Assembly (NCBI RefSeq): GCF_015352955.1
Contig: NZ_JACYOX010000008.1
Coordinates: 85,080-149,079, forward strand
Length of the DNA: 64,000 nt
DNA from: Noviherbaspirillum soli
GTDB taxonomy: Bacteria > Pseudomonadota > Gammaproteobacteria > Burkholderiales > Burkholderiaceae_D
Direction: 5' to 3'
The notes under the pieces: model-generated
The model's input: only the letters and a program-made list of their open reading frames with translations
Database searches by the model: none
What the model was told of the DNA's origin: nothing
Made by a program: the position numbers and the translations under genes
In this document: piece by piece, positions 18,275-28,437 of the stretch
How positions within the stretch are numbered: the stretch's first letter is position 1
Layout of the letters: every line of letters starts with the position of its first letter

Positions 18275-19168
18275 ATGGCCCGGTTCGACATGGAACTGCT
18301 GGCGGTATTCGAGGAGATCTACAGCAGCGGCAGCATCACGCGCGCGGCTGAAAACCTGGGCATGGCGCAACCCACGGCAAGCATCGCTCTTTCCAGGCTG
18401 CGCCGCCATTTCGGCGACCCGCTATTCATCCGGACGCCGCGCGGCATGGAGCCGACGCCGCATGCGCTGGAGATCCTGGCGGACGTCCGCGCCGCCACCG
18501 CGGCGCTGCACAGCGCGTTGCGCCACAAGAAGGAATTCGCGCCGGAAAACAGCGAGCGCGAGTTCAAGATCTGCATGACTGATATCAGCGAGATCGTGCT
18601 GCTGCCCAGATTGCTGAATCACTTGAAACAGGCGGCGCCGGCGATCCGCATCGATGCCACCACGATTTCACCGGATACGCCAATGCAGCTGGCAAGCGGC
18701 GAAGTCGACCTGGCGGTGGGCTTCATGCCGCACCTGGAAGCGGGGTTTTACCAGCAGAAGCTGTTCGACCAGAACTTCGTCTGCCTGCTGGCAGCCGACC
18801 ATCCGCGCATCACGGACGCGTTGACGCGCAAGGCTTTCCTGAATGAAGGCCATGTGCTGATCAAGAGTTCCGGCACCGGGCATTCCATCGTGGAGAAGAG
18901 CCTGCATGCGAAAGGCATCCAGCGCAGCATTGTGCTGAAGGTGCCAAGTTTCCTGGGCGTGGCCAGGATCGTCGCGCAAACGGAGTGCATCGCCACCGTG
19001 CCGCAGCGCTTTGGCAGCGCCATGGTGCAGCAGGAAAACGTCAAGATGCTGCCGGCGCCGGTGAAGCTGCCCGATTTCTCGGTGAAGCAGCACTGGCATG
19101 AGCGCTTCCATGCCGACCCGGCCAACCAGTGGCTGAGGAAGGTGGTGGCGCAACTGTTCCTGGATTAG
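18275..19168 (+). CDS. LysR-family regulator of gentisate degradation
   Basis: A 297-aa LysR-type activator of the NahR/NagR class. The N-terminal winged helix-turn-helix covers about residues 5-65 (YSSGSITRAAENLGMAQPTA, then LRRHFGDPLF). The effector-binding domain follows from about 90 (FKICMTDISEIVLLPRLLNHL is the familiar NahR-like block). AAAGGAG precedes the ATG. It is divergent from gentisate dioxygenase, which it presumably activates in response to gentisate, salicylate or 3-hydroxybenzoate. Its 3' end overlaps the convergent livF by four bases. Confidence 0.85.
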   Translation: MARFDMELLAVFEEIYSSGSITRAAENLGMAQPTASIALSRLRRHFGDPLFIRTPRGMEPTPHALEILADVRAATAALHSALRHKKEFAPENSEREFKICMTDISEIVLLPRLLNHLKQAAPAIRIDATTISPDTPMQLASGEVDLAVGFMPHLEAGFYQQKLFDQNFVCLLAADHPRITDALTRKAFLNEGHVLIKSSGTGHSIVEKSLHAKGIQRSIVLKVPSFLGVARIVAQTECIATVPQRFGSAMVQQENVKMLPAPVKLPDFSVKQHWHERFHADPANQWLRKVVAQLFLD

Positions 19169-19866
19169 GCCACCGCCACCAGCCGGTCCAGCCTCTCGCC
19201 ATCGGCCAGCAGGCTTTCGCTGCTGCCTTGATGCACGATGCGGCCGCGGTCCAGCACGACGGCCTGCCGGGTGATCGACAGCGCCAGCCGCGCATGCTGC
19301 TCGACCACGATCACCGACAGGCCTTCCTCGCTGATGAGCTTGCGGATGACCCGCATCAATTCCTGGACGATGATGGGCGCCAGGCCCTCCATCGGCTCGT
19401 CCAGCAACAGCAGCTGCGGATTGGTCATCAGCGCGCGGGCAATGGCCAGCATCTGCTGCTCGCCGCCGGAGAGCTGGTTGCCCATGTTGCCGCGCCGCTC
19501 CTGCAGCCGCGGAAAGATGTCGTAGATGCGTTTCAGGTTCCACGGTCCCGGGCGGGCAACCACCGTCAGATGCTCTTCCACAGTCAGCGAGGGAAACATG
19601 TGGCGCTCCTGCGGCACCCAGCCCAAACCCGCCTGTGCGCGGCGGTGGGTGGGGACGCGGCCGATGTCGGCGCCGCGCCAGCGGATCGTGCCGGCATGCA
19701 GCTGGGTCAGCCCCATCAGCGTAGTCAGGAGCGTGGTCTTGCCCACGCCATTGCGGCCCAGAAGCGCCAGGCTGTCGCCTTCCTGCATCGCCAGGCTGAC
19801 GTCTTCCAGCACCACCGATTCGCCGTAGCCGGCACTCACCCTGTCCAGCGCCAGCAGCTCAGCCAT
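19165..19866 (-). CDS. livF: Branched-chain-type ABC transporter ATPase LivF
   Basis: A 233-aa ATPase with Walker A GRNGVGKTT, the signature LSGGEQQMLAIARAL and Walker B LLLLDEPMEG. It is the second ATPase of a HAAT transporter and overlaps livG by eight bases. It is the last gene of a leftward series that begins with the pca genes, so the transporter is probably for an aromatic acid, not an amino acid. This substrate call is an inference from context. Confidence 0.9.
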   Translation of the reverse strand: MAELLALDRVSAGYGESVVLEDVSLAMQEGDSLALLGRNGVGKTTLLTTLMGLTQLHAGTIRWRGADIGRVPTHRRAQAGLGWVPQERHMFPSLTVEEHLTVVARPGPWNLKRIYDIFPRLQERRGNMGNQLSGGEQQMLAIARALMTNPQLLLLDEPMEGLAPIIVQELMRVIRKLISEEGLSVIVVEQHARLALSITRQAVVLDRGRIVHQGSSESLLADGERLDRLVAVA

Positions 19867-20614
19867 GCTCCGCCTCCCCCAGATAGACTTCCTTCACGCG
19901 CTGGTCGGCGGCAATCTGCTGTGGCGTGCCTTCGCACAGTACCCTGCCGCCCACCAGCACCGTGATGCGCTCGGCAAACTTGAATACCAGGCCCATGTCA
20001 TGCTCGATGAACAGCACCGTGACGTCGCGCGGCAGCCCTGCGATGACTTCGAACAGTTCTGCGCTTTCCGCCGACGGTATGCCCGCCGCCGGCTCGTCCA
20101 GCAGCAATACCCTGGGACGGGTTGCCAGCGCCAGCGCAATTTCCACCAGCCGCTGCTTGCCATAAGGCAGGCTGCGGCTGACGACATCGGCGTCGCGCTC
20201 CAGCTTCAGTCCAGCCAGCAGCGCCATGGCTTCGTCGGCCTGGGCGCGCTGCCGCGCCACCGTCTGGTACCAGACGCGATGGCGGCCGTCGCGCTCGCAG
20301 AGCGCCAGCATCACCGACTCCAGCACGGTCAGGCCGGCGAACAGGGTGTTGATCTGGAAGGTGCGGGTCATGCCGCGCTTGACGCGGACATGCTGCGGCA
20401 GGCCGGTGATGTCTTCGTCGCCGAGGAAGACCTGGCCCGAGGTTGGCGCGAAACCGCCTGTGAGCAGGTTGATGAAGGTGGTCTTGCCGGCGCCGTTGGG
20501 TCCGATCAGCGCATGCCGCGCGCCGGGGGCGAAGTTCAGGCTGATGTCGCTGTTGGCGTTGAACGCGCCCCATTGCTTGGACAGGCCCTGGGTGCGCAAT
20601 GCGATGCCGCTCAT
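19859..20614 (-). CDS. livG: Branched-chain-type ABC transporter ATPase LivG
   Basis: A 251-aa ATPase with Walker A GPNGAGKTTFINLLTG, the Q-loop region TFQINTLFAGLTV, Walker B RVLLLDEPAAG and the LivG-like C-terminal stretch GRVLCEGTPQQI. The LSGGQ signature position reads SLPYGKQRLVEIALAL, a normal variant for LivG. It overlaps livM by four bases and livF by eight, so translation is coupled. Confidence 0.9.
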   Translation of the reverse strand: MSGIALRTQGLSKQWGAFNANSDISLNFAPGARHALIGPNGAGKTTFINLLTGGFAPTSGQVFLGDEDITGLPQHVRVKRGMTRTFQINTLFAGLTVLESVMLALCERDGRHRVWYQTVARQRAQADEAMALLAGLKLERDADVVSRSLPYGKQRLVEIALALATRPRVLLLDEPAAGIPSAESAELFEVIAGLPRDVTVLFIEHDMGLVFKFAERITVLVGGRVLCEGTPQQIAADQRVKEVYLGEAEHG

Positions 20615-21609
20615 GGCCGTGCTCCGTTGCGATTCTTCTTCAGCAGGGGCCCTGCCAGGCGCTCCAGCCCGCCCAGGATGCCGCCGCGGGCAAACAGCAC
20701 GATCACGATCAGCAAGAGGCCGATCCAGAACTGCCAGTAAGCCGGGTTCAGGCCGGCGATGTAGTCCTGCGCCAGCATGAAGACAATGGCCCCGACCAGC
20801 GCGCCATACAGCCGGCCGGTGCCGCCCAGCACCAGGATGATCAGCAGTTCGGCGGAACGGGCGAAGCCCAGCGAGTCCAGGCCGACGAACTGGGTGGTCT
20901 GCGCCAGCAGCGCGCCGGCCACGCCAGCGACGGCGGCGCCAACGGTGAAGATCGCAGTCAGGCGCTTATTGACATCGGCGCCAATGGCCGGCATCCGCCT
21001 TCCGCCTTCCCGTATGCCCTTCAGCGAAAGGCCGAACGGCGAATTGACCAGGCGGCGCAACACCACGAACAGCAGGAACAGCACCGCGAAGCTGTAGATG
21101 AAGGCGGTCTTGCCGGCCAGGTCGAACTCGAACACGCCGAGCAGCTTGCCGACCATCATGCCGGAAAGTCCGTCAACACCGCCCGTGAGGAAGGCCGCCT
21201 TGTTGGCTGCTTCGAACAGCATCAGGCCGATGCCCAGCGTGACCATCAGGCGGGTCAGGTCCTGGCCGCGCACGATCAGGAAACTCACCAGATAACCCGC
21301 CAGGGCCGAGACGGCGGCGGCGGCGAACAGGCCGCTGATGGGCTCGCCCCAGCCATGCACCGCCAGCAGGCCGGCGGTGTAGGCCCCCAGCCCGAAGAAG
21401 GCCGCATGGCCGAGCGAGACGATGCCGGCATATCCCAGGATCAGGTCGAGCGACATCGCGAACAGGCCGACGATCATGATCTGGCTCACCAGCACCAGGT
21501 AACCCGGCGCCAGGAAGTAGGCCACTGCCGGCAGCAGCCAGAACAGGATCTCCAGCGGCTTCCAGCGGCCGTCGGCCAGGCCGTGGCTGACGGCGGGCGC
21601 CGGGCTCAT
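20611..21609 (-). CDS. livM: Branched-chain-type ABC transporter permease LivM
   Basis: A 332-aa permease with eight to ten hydrophobic segments and the family blocks GYAGIVSLGHAAFFGLGAY and GGTGRLYGALVGAIVFM. It pairs with LivH in the membrane. Its start overlaps the livH stop by four bases. Confidence 0.9.
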   Translation of the reverse strand: MSPAPAVSHGLADGRWKPLEILFWLLPAVAYFLAPGYLVLVSQIMIVGLFAMSLDLILGYAGIVSLGHAAFFGLGAYTAGLLAVHGWGEPISGLFAAAAVSALAGYLVSFLIVRGQDLTRLMVTLGIGLMLFEAANKAAFLTGGVDGLSGMMVGKLLGVFEFDLAGKTAFIYSFAVLFLLFVVLRRLVNSPFGLSLKGIREGGRRMPAIGADVNKRLTAIFTVGAAVAGVAGALLAQTTQFVGLDSLGFARSAELLIILVLGGTGRLYGALVGAIVFMLAQDYIAGLNPAYWQFWIGLLLIVIVLFARGGILGGLERLAGPLLKKNRNGARP

Positions 21610-22469
21610 GAGCGCCTCCCTATCAGGCCGTTGGGGAACAGCAGCAGCAGGATCACCATCAGCGCATAGATCACGAAGGCGCCGATGTCGGGCACGTAAT
21701 ACTTGCCCGCCACGTCGAAGATGCCCAGCACGATGGCCGCCAGCAGCGGTCCCTTGATGGTGCCGGCGCCGCCCACGGCCACCACCAGCAGGAAATACAC
21801 CATGTACTTGATCGGGAAGGTCGGATCCAGTCCCAGCACGTCAATGCCCAGAGCGCCACCCAGGCCGGCCAGGCCGGAGCCCAGCGCGAAAGTGAGCGAG
21901 AACACGCGGCTGACATTGATGCCCAGGCCGGCCGAGGCCTGCTGGTTGTCGACCGAGGCGCGGATCTGCGCGCCGAAACGGGTGCGTTCGATCAGCCAGC
22001 CCAGCGCCAGCGTGACCAGCACCACCACGCCGATCAGGAACAGCCGGTAGCTGCCCACATCCAGGCCGGCGATATTGACCTGGCCACGCAGCCAGTCCGG
22101 CAGCTGCACCGGCTGCTGCGACGGCCCGAACAGATAGGTTGCGCCGGCCACCGACATGAAGGTCAGGCCGATGGAAAACAGCACCTGGTCCAGGTGGCTG
22201 GCCTTGTACAGCCGGCGGTACAGCGTGCGTTCGAGGACGAAGCCGACCGCGGCGCTGGCGGCGAAGGCCAGCGGCAGGGTCAGCAGGAAAGGCATGCCTA
22301 GGCGCGACAGCAGGGTCACGCAGACGAAGCCGCCCAGCATCGCAAAGGCGCCGTGGGCCAGGTTGACAAAGTTCATCAGTCCCATCGTCACCGACAGGCC
22401 GACGCTGATCAGAAACAGCAGGCTGCCGTAGGCAACGCCGTCGAACAGCACGCCGATCAGATTGCCCAT
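21606..22469 (-). CDS. livH: Branched-chain-type ABC transporter permease LivH
   Basis: A 287-aa permease beginning with the typical MGLMNFVNLAHGAFAMLGG block and containing VAVGGAGTIKGPLLAAIVLG near the C-terminus. It is the first of four overlapping transporter genes and starts 159 bp after pcaC on the same strand. No binding protein is encoded with it; the LivK-like gene at 7025 is the nearest candidate. Confidence 0.9.
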   Translation of the reverse strand: MGNLIGVLFDGVAYGSLLFLISVGLSVTMGLMNFVNLAHGAFAMLGGFVCVTLLSRLGMPFLLTLPLAFAASAAVGFVLERTLYRRLYKASHLDQVLFSIGLTFMSVAGATYLFGPSQQPVQLPDWLRGQVNIAGLDVGSYRLFLIGVVVLVTLALGWLIERTRFGAQIRASVDNQQASAGLGINVSRVFSLTFALGSGLAGLGGALGIDVLGLDPTFPIKYMVYFLLVVAVGGAGTIKGPLLAAIVLGIFDVAGKYYVPDIGAFVIYALMVILLLLFPNGLIGRRS

Positions 22470-22582
22470 GCCCGGCCCCTGTTGCGCCCGGCCGCCCGGG
22501 CCGCCGAGCCGGGTATGGCGCGCCTCCTCATTGCCAGCATGATGTCTCGCTCCAGTCTCTTTATCGTTATTGATCTTGGAAA

Positions 22583-22601
22583 CGCGGCCCGTCAGGCCGC
22601 G
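22583..22601 (-). terminator. GC-rich hairpin between pcaC and livH
   Basis: CGCGGCC-CGTCA-GGCCGCG forms a perfect 7-bp stem. On the minus strand only a short TTT follows, so it is at best a weak terminator or attenuator. It may lower expression of livHMGF relative to pca without separating them. Confidence 0.4.
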
Positions 22602-22628
22602 GGTACAGCACCGGGCGATTGCCCCGTT

Positions 22629-23033
22629 CTACTGCGTGCCGCCGGCATCTGCGCTGGCATCCATCTCGCGGAACACTTCCTGCGCCGTCGCAAAGGCCGA
22701 ATTGGCCGCAGGCACGCCGCAGTAGATTGCGGCCTGCAGCAGCGCTTCCTTGATCTCGTCGCGGGTCACGCCGTTGTTCGAGGCCGCGCGCAGGTGCAGT
22801 TTCAGCTCCTCTTCCCGGTTCAGCGCGACCATCATGCAGATGGTCATCAGGCTGCGGGTATGGCGCGGCAGGCCGGGACGGGTCCATATCTCGCCCCAGG
22901 CATAGCGGGTGATCATGTCCTGGAATTCCGAGGTCAGTTCGGTCCTCTTCGCCTGGGCGCGGTCGACATGGGCATCGCCCAGCACTGCGCGCCGCACCGC
23001 CATGCCGGCGGCGTGGCGTTCCTTGTCATCCAT
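22629..23033 (-). CDS. pcaC: 4-carboxymuconolactone decarboxylase
   Basis: A 134-aa small helical enzyme that decarboxylates 4-carboxymuconolactone to 3-oxoadipate enol-lactone. Landmarks are YAWGEIWTRPGLPRHTRSL and LRAASNNGVTRDEIKEALLQ, with AAIYCGVPAAN near the C-terminus. It is a separate protein, not fused to PcaD as in some bacteria. It is last in the pca series and 32 bp from pcaD. Confidence 0.93.
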   Translation of the reverse strand: MDDKERHAAGMAVRRAVLGDAHVDRAQAKRTELTSEFQDMITRYAWGEIWTRPGLPRHTRSLMTICMMVALNREEELKLHLRAASNNGVTRDEIKEALLQAAIYCGVPAANSAFATAQEVFREMDASADAGGTQ

Positions 23034-23065
23034 GGCTTGCTCCTCGTTCGATGGCTGACAGGCTG

Positions 23066-23845
23066 TCAGGCGGACAGGAAGTCGACCAGCGCGGTGGTGA
23101 ACTGTTCCGGCTGCTCCCAGTTCGACAGGTGGGCGGCATCCAGTTCGACATAGCGGGCGCCGGGTATCGTGTCTGCGGCGGCGCGGCCGTCGGCCGGCGG
23201 CGTGGCCAGGTCATGGCTGCCGGAGATCACCAGCGTGGGCACGCGGATGGCGGCGATCTCGCTGCGCTGGTCCATGTCGCGCACCGCCGCGCAATTGGCG
23301 GCATAGCCCTCCGGATCGGTGGCCAGCAGCATGCCGCGCACGATGCAGACCTGCTGCGGCTCGCGCTGCTGGAAGCCGGGCGTGAACCAGCGGTCGATCA
23401 CGGCGCCGGTAATGGCGTCCATGCCTTCGGCGCGGACCTTGTCGATGCGGGTATTCCATACGTCGGGCGTGCCGATCTTGGCGGCGGTATTGCACAACGC
23501 CAGGCGATCGATGCGCTCGCCATGGTGGGTGCCCAGCCACATGCCTATCATGCCGCCCATGGACAGGCCGCAGAAATGCGCGCGCTGTATGCCGAGCTGG
23601 TCCATCAGGGCCAGCACATCGCCGCCGAGCTGGGCGATGGTGTAAGGCCCGGCCGACACATCGGACTTGCCGTGGCCCCGGCAATCGTGCCGCAGCACCC
23701 GGAAGCGCTGCAGCAGCGCCGGCATCTGCGGCGCCCACATCTCCAGGCTGGTGCCCAGCGAATTGGACAGCACCAGCACCGGTGCGCCTTCCTTGCCCTC
23801 GATCTCGTAATGCAGCTTCACGCCGTTATGGCTGATGGAACCCAT
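23066..23845 (-). CDS. pcaD: 3-oxoadipate enol-lactonase
   Basis: A 259-aa alpha/beta hydrolase that opens the enol-lactone to 3-oxoadipate. The nucleophile is in GLSMGGMIG, the oxyanion block is LSNSLGTSLEMW, and the acid and His appear in ISGSHDLATPP and DAAHLSNWEQP. It lies three bases from pcaB. Confidence 0.93.
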   Translation of the reverse strand: MGSISHNGVKLHYEIEGKEGAPVLVLSNSLGTSLEMWAPQMPALLQRFRVLRHDCRGHGKSDVSAGPYTIAQLGGDVLALMDQLGIQRAHFCGLSMGGMIGMWLGTHHGERIDRLALCNTAAKIGTPDVWNTRIDKVRAEGMDAITGAVIDRWFTPGFQQREPQQVCIVRGMLLATDPEGYAANCAAVRDMDQRSEIAAIRVPTLVISGSHDLATPPADGRAAADTIPGARYVELDAAHLSNWEQPEQFTTALVDFLSA

Positions 23846-23848
23846 GCT

Positions 23849-25273
23849 TCATTCTCCTGCGTGTGTTGTGTCGGTTGCGTTGATGTTGTCGGTTGCGCGT
23901 GGCGGCCGGCTGCGTGCATGACTGGCCAGCACGCGGTCGACGAAGGCGCCAGCCTCGCCGGTGTAATTGGCCGGATCGAACAGCCGGTCCAGCTCTTCGG
24001 GCGACAGGTGCCGGCTGAGTTCGGCATCCCCGCCGATCACCTCGCGCAGATGCCTTTGCCCGGCCGCGGCGCGGGCGCTTGCCTGCTCCACCAGCTTGTG
24101 AGCGGCCATGCGGCCTATGCGGGCGCCCAGCGCCAGCATCACCGCTTCGCCCATGATCAGGCCGTGGGTAACGTCGACATTGGTCCGCATGCGCTGCGCA
24201 TCGACCACCAGGCCGGCCGCCACGTCGCGCATCTGGCGCAGCGCGCCTGAAGTGAGCAGCGCGATGTCAGGCAGCGTGTCCCATTCGGCCTGCCAGCCGC
24301 CCAGCGCCCGCTCATGCTCCTGCACCATGCCGGACAGCATGGTCGACACCAGGCCAGGCACCCGCACCGCGGCGCTGAGCGCCACCGCGCAGCCGACCGG
24401 ATTGCGCTTGTGGGGCATGGTGGACGAGCCGCCGCGGCCGGGCGCGGAAGGCTCGGCAAGCTCGGCCACGTCGGTCTGCATCATCAGCGACAGGTCGCGC
24501 GCCAGCTTGCCCAGCGTGCCGGTGATCAGCCCCATGACGGTGGCGGCTTCGGCAATCCGGTCGCGCTGGGTATGCCAGGGCAGGTCGGGCAATGACAGGT
24601 TGAGCTGCTGCGCCAGCGTGGCGGCCACCGCCAGTCCGTGGCCGCCCAGGCTGGCCAGCGTGCCGGCGGCGCCGCCGAACTGCAGCGCCAGCGCGCGGCC
24701 GCGCAGTTCCTGCAGACGCTGCCGGTGGCGCAGCACGGCATCCAGAGAGCCGGCCAGCTTCAGGCCCAGGCTGGTGGGCAGCGCATGCTGCATCCAGGTG
24801 CGCCCGATCATGATGGTGTCGCGGTGTTGACGGGCCAGCACGGCCAGCGCATCCGCCAGCGAGGACAGGTCCGCATCCAGCAGGTCCAGCGCGTCGCGCA
24901 GCTGCAGAACCAGGCCGGTGTCGATCGCGTCCTGGCTGGTCGCGCCCCAGTGCACATACTTGCCGGCTTCCTCGTCCTGCTGAAGCACCACCGCCGTCAG
25001 CTGCTTGACCAGCGGTATGGCCAGGTTGCCGGCCGCCGCGGCGGCATGCGCCAGCCCCGGCAGGTCCAGCCCCGACGCATCGCAGCAGGCGACGATGGCA
25101 GCCACCGCCGCCTCCGGAATTACGCCATGCGCCGCTTCGGCCCGTGCCAGCGCGGCTTCGAAATCGAGCATGCGCTGCACCGCCTGGACGTCGGAGAACA
25201 CATGCAGCATCTCGCCGCTGGCTGACATCGGGCCGGTCAGCGTGAAGGCCGTTTCAGCGCCCTGCTCAGACAT
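23849..25273 (-). CDS. pcaB: 3-carboxy-cis,cis-muconate cycloisomerase
   Basis: A 474-aa member of the fumarase/aspartase superfamily that makes 4-carboxymuconolactone from carboxymuconate. The superfamily signature GGSSTMPHKRNP is intact, as are HWGATSQDAIDTG and TWMQHALPTSLG. It is slightly longer than the usual 450 aa because of a low-complexity C-terminal tail. Its start overlaps the pcaG stop by eight bases. Confidence 0.93.
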   Translation of the reverse strand: MSEQGAETAFTLTGPMSASGEMLHVFSDVQAVQRMLDFEAALARAEAAHGVIPEAAVAAIVACCDASGLDLPGLAHAAAAAGNLAIPLVKQLTAVVLQQDEEAGKYVHWGATSQDAIDTGLVLQLRDALDLLDADLSSLADALAVLARQHRDTIMIGRTWMQHALPTSLGLKLAGSLDAVLRHRQRLQELRGRALALQFGGAAGTLASLGGHGLAVAATLAQQLNLSLPDLPWHTQRDRIAEAATVMGLITGTLGKLARDLSLMMQTDVAELAEPSAPGRGGSSTMPHKRNPVGCAVALSAAVRVPGLVSTMLSGMVQEHERALGGWQAEWDTLPDIALLTSGALRQMRDVAAGLVVDAQRMRTNVDVTHGLIMGEAVMLALGARIGRMAAHKLVEQASARAAAGQRHLREVIGGDAELSRHLSPEELDRLFDPANYTGEAGAFVDRVLASHARSRPPRATDNINATDTTHAGE

Positions 25274-25841
25274 CGAGGAACACGGTTTCCGGACGGCCGC
25301 CCGGGCCTTCCTGCAACACGATGTCGAACTGGTAGCTGCCGGCCTGGCCCGAAGGCGAAGGTTGCGCGATCAGCGTGGCGCGGCGCTCGGCCGGCACCGC
25401 GTTGAGCAGCGCGTCCCCGGCATGGCCTGCGCCATCCGGAAAATAAATACGGGTCACCAGATGCTTCAGCAGTCCGCGCGCAAAGACAGTCACCGCGATA
25501 TGCGGCGCCTGCATGCTGTCGCCCGGACCGGGCACTGCGCCCGGCAGGATGGTGGAAAAACGAAAGTGGCCGGTGGCGTCGGTCGGCGCCCGGCCGAAGC
25601 CGCGAAAGCCCGATGCCGCGCCAGGCTGGCCGGCGCCGGCATAGTTGCCCTGGGCGTCGGCCTGCCACAGTTCGACCAGCGCGTCGGTCACGGGCGCGCC
25701 ATTGCCGTCGTACACCCGGCCTTCGATGCCGATGCGCTGGCCCGGCACGCCGGGGCCGGCCATCTCGGTGGTTTTCAGCCAGTCGGTCCCGATATGCAGA
25801 TAGGGACCGATGGTCTGCGAGGAAGACATTTGCAGGCTCAT
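25266..25841 (-). CDS. pcaG: Protocatechuate 3,4-dioxygenase alpha subunit
   Basis: A 191-aa intradiol-dioxygenase-fold subunit (SSSQTIGPYLHIG start, DALVELWQADAQGNYAG). The alpha chain lacks the iron ligands, as expected, and completes the active site with the beta subunit. It lies one base after pcaH. ATGs at 25841 and 25829 are both possible starts. Confidence 0.93.
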   Translation of the reverse strand: MSLQMSSSQTIGPYLHIGTDWLKTTEMAGPGVPGQRIGIEGRVYDGNGAPVTDALVELWQADAQGNYAGAGQPGAASGFRGFGRAPTDATGHFRFSTILPGAVPGPGDSMQAPHIAVTVFARGLLKHLVTRIYFPDGAGHAGDALLNAVPAERRATLIAQPSPSGQAGSYQFDIVLQEGPGGRPETVFLDV

Positions 25842-25842
25842 C

Positions 25843-26547
25843 TCATTTCTCCATCGGGGTGGCGTCGCGGCCGCGCAGGATGATGTCGAAGCGGTAGCCC
25901 AGCGCGTATTCCGGATTGGTGGTTTCCCAGTCGAAGGTGGAGACCAGCCGGTTGCGGGCGCGCTCGTCGGGGATGCTGGTAAACATCGGATCGTATGGCA
26001 GCAGCGGGTCGCCGGGGAAATACATCTGCGTTACCAGGCGCTGCGCGAAGGCATTGCCGAACAGCGAGAAATGGATGTGCGCCGGCCGCCATGCATTGAA
26101 ATGGTTGCGCCACGGGTAGGCGCCCGGCTTGATGGTCAGGAACTGGTAGCGTCCATGCTCATCGGTCATGGTGCGGCCGCCGCCGGTGAAGTTGGGGTCG
26201 ATCGGCGCATCATGGTTGTCATTCTTGTGGGGATAGCGGCCGGCCGCATTGGCCTGCCAGATCTCCACCAGCGAATGCTTCACCGGCCGGCCGTTTTCAT
26301 CCAGCACGCGGCCGCTGACGACGATGCGCTCGCCGATCGGGTCGCCGGCATGCTGGTGCGTCAGGTCGTTGTCGCCGGCCTTCATCTCCTCATGGCCAAA
26401 CACCGGGCCGCTCACTTCGGTCAGCGTCTGCGGCAGGATGATCAGCGGCTTGCTCGGCGCGCGCTTGACCGTCGAACCATACGGCGGATACAGATAGTCC
26501 GGCTGCGTGCCGTGAAACGGCCGCCGGTACTGTGCCTGATTGGCCAT
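25843..26547 (-). CDS. pcaH: Protocatechuate 3,4-dioxygenase beta subunit
   Basis: A 234-aa catalytic subunit that cleaves protocatechuate between its hydroxyl groups. All four iron ligands can be placed: Tyr in GRYPHK, Tyr in GAYPW 39 residues later, then both His of WRPAHIHF at 13 and 15 residues beyond that. These spacings match Tyr408, Tyr447, His460 and His462 of the Pseudomonas enzyme. It is followed immediately by pcaG. Confidence 0.96.
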   Translation of the reverse strand: MANQAQYRRPFHGTQPDYLYPPYGSTVKRAPSKPLIILPQTLTEVSGPVFGHEEMKAGDNDLTHQHAGDPIGERIVVSGRVLDENGRPVKHSLVEIWQANAAGRYPHKNDNHDAPIDPNFTGGGRTMTDEHGRYQFLTIKPGAYPWRNHFNAWRPAHIHFSLFGNAFAQRLVTQMYFPGDPLLPYDPMFTSIPDERARNRLVSTFDWETTNPEYALGYRFDIILRGRDATPMEK

Positions 26548-26566
26548 GAGGTTTCTCCGCTAGTAC

Positions 26567-27769
<1,203 letters not shown>

Positions 27770-27795
27770 GGTGTTGTCTCTTTGTGGTTGTGTAT

Positions 27796-28437
27796 TCAGG
27801 CGGCGCGCAGCAGGGGCACGCCGGTCAGTTGCTGCAATTCCTCGAAGCTGATGTCGGACAGGATTTCCCGGACCGCGAGGCCATCGGGAGTCACGTCCAG
27901 CACCGCCAGGTCGGTATAGATGCGCGAGACGCAGCCTATGCCTGTCAGCGGATAAGTGCAATGGGCCACCACCTTGCTTTCGCCGCCCTTGGTCAGGTGC
28001 TCCATCATCACGTAGACCTGCTTGGCGCCGAGCGCCAGGTCCATCGCGCCGCCGACCGCGGGAATCGCATCCGGCGCGCCGGTATGCCAGTTGGCAAGGT
28101 CGCCCGTGGCCGACACCTGGAAGGCGCCGAGCACGCAGACGTCGAGATGGCCTCCGCGCATCATGGCGAACGAGTCGGCATGGTGGAAATAGCAGCCGCC
28201 GGTCAGTAACGTCACTGGCTGCTTGCCGGCATTGATCAGGTCTTCATCTTCCTCGCCGGGCGCCGGCGCCGGGCCCATGCCGAGCAGGCCGTTCTCGCTG
28301 TGCAGGAAAATCTCGCGGTCCTGCGGCAAGTGGTTGGCCACCAGGGTCGGCAGGCCGATACCCAGATTGACATACGCGCCTTCATGGATGTCGCGCGCAA
28401 CCCGCGCCGCCATCTCGTTTCTGCTCAGGCGTTTCAT
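27796..28437 (-). CDS. pcaJ: 3-oxoadipate CoA-transferase subunit B
   Basis: A 213-aa subunit of the succinyl-CoA:3-oxoadipate CoA-transferase. The catalytic Glu is in HSENGLLGMGP. The start MKRLSRNEMAARVARDI at 28437 overlaps the pcaI stop by four bases; the longer frame from 28545 lies within pcaI. C-terminal landmarks are HCTYPLTGIGCVSRIYTD and LAVLDVTPDGL. Confidence 0.94.
   Translation of the reverse strand: MKRLSRNEMAARVARDIHEGAYVNLGIGLPTLVANHLPQDREIFLHSENGLLGMGPAPAPGEEDEDLINAGKQPVTLLTGGCYFHHADSFAMMRGGHLDVCVLGAFQVSATGDLANWHTGAPDAIPAVGGAMDLALGAKQVYVMMEHLTKGGESKVVAHCTYPLTGIGCVSRIYTDLAVLDVTPDGLAVREILSDISFEELQQLTGVPLLRAA

Noticed and set aside
18275..19168. LysR gene as a regulator of pca (PcaQ)
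   Set aside because: It is divergent from gentisate dioxygenase and convergent with livF, and pca has its own IclR regulator and operator.
20599..21669. A 356-residue plus-strand frame
   Set aside because: Antisense shadow of livM, rich in Gln and His.
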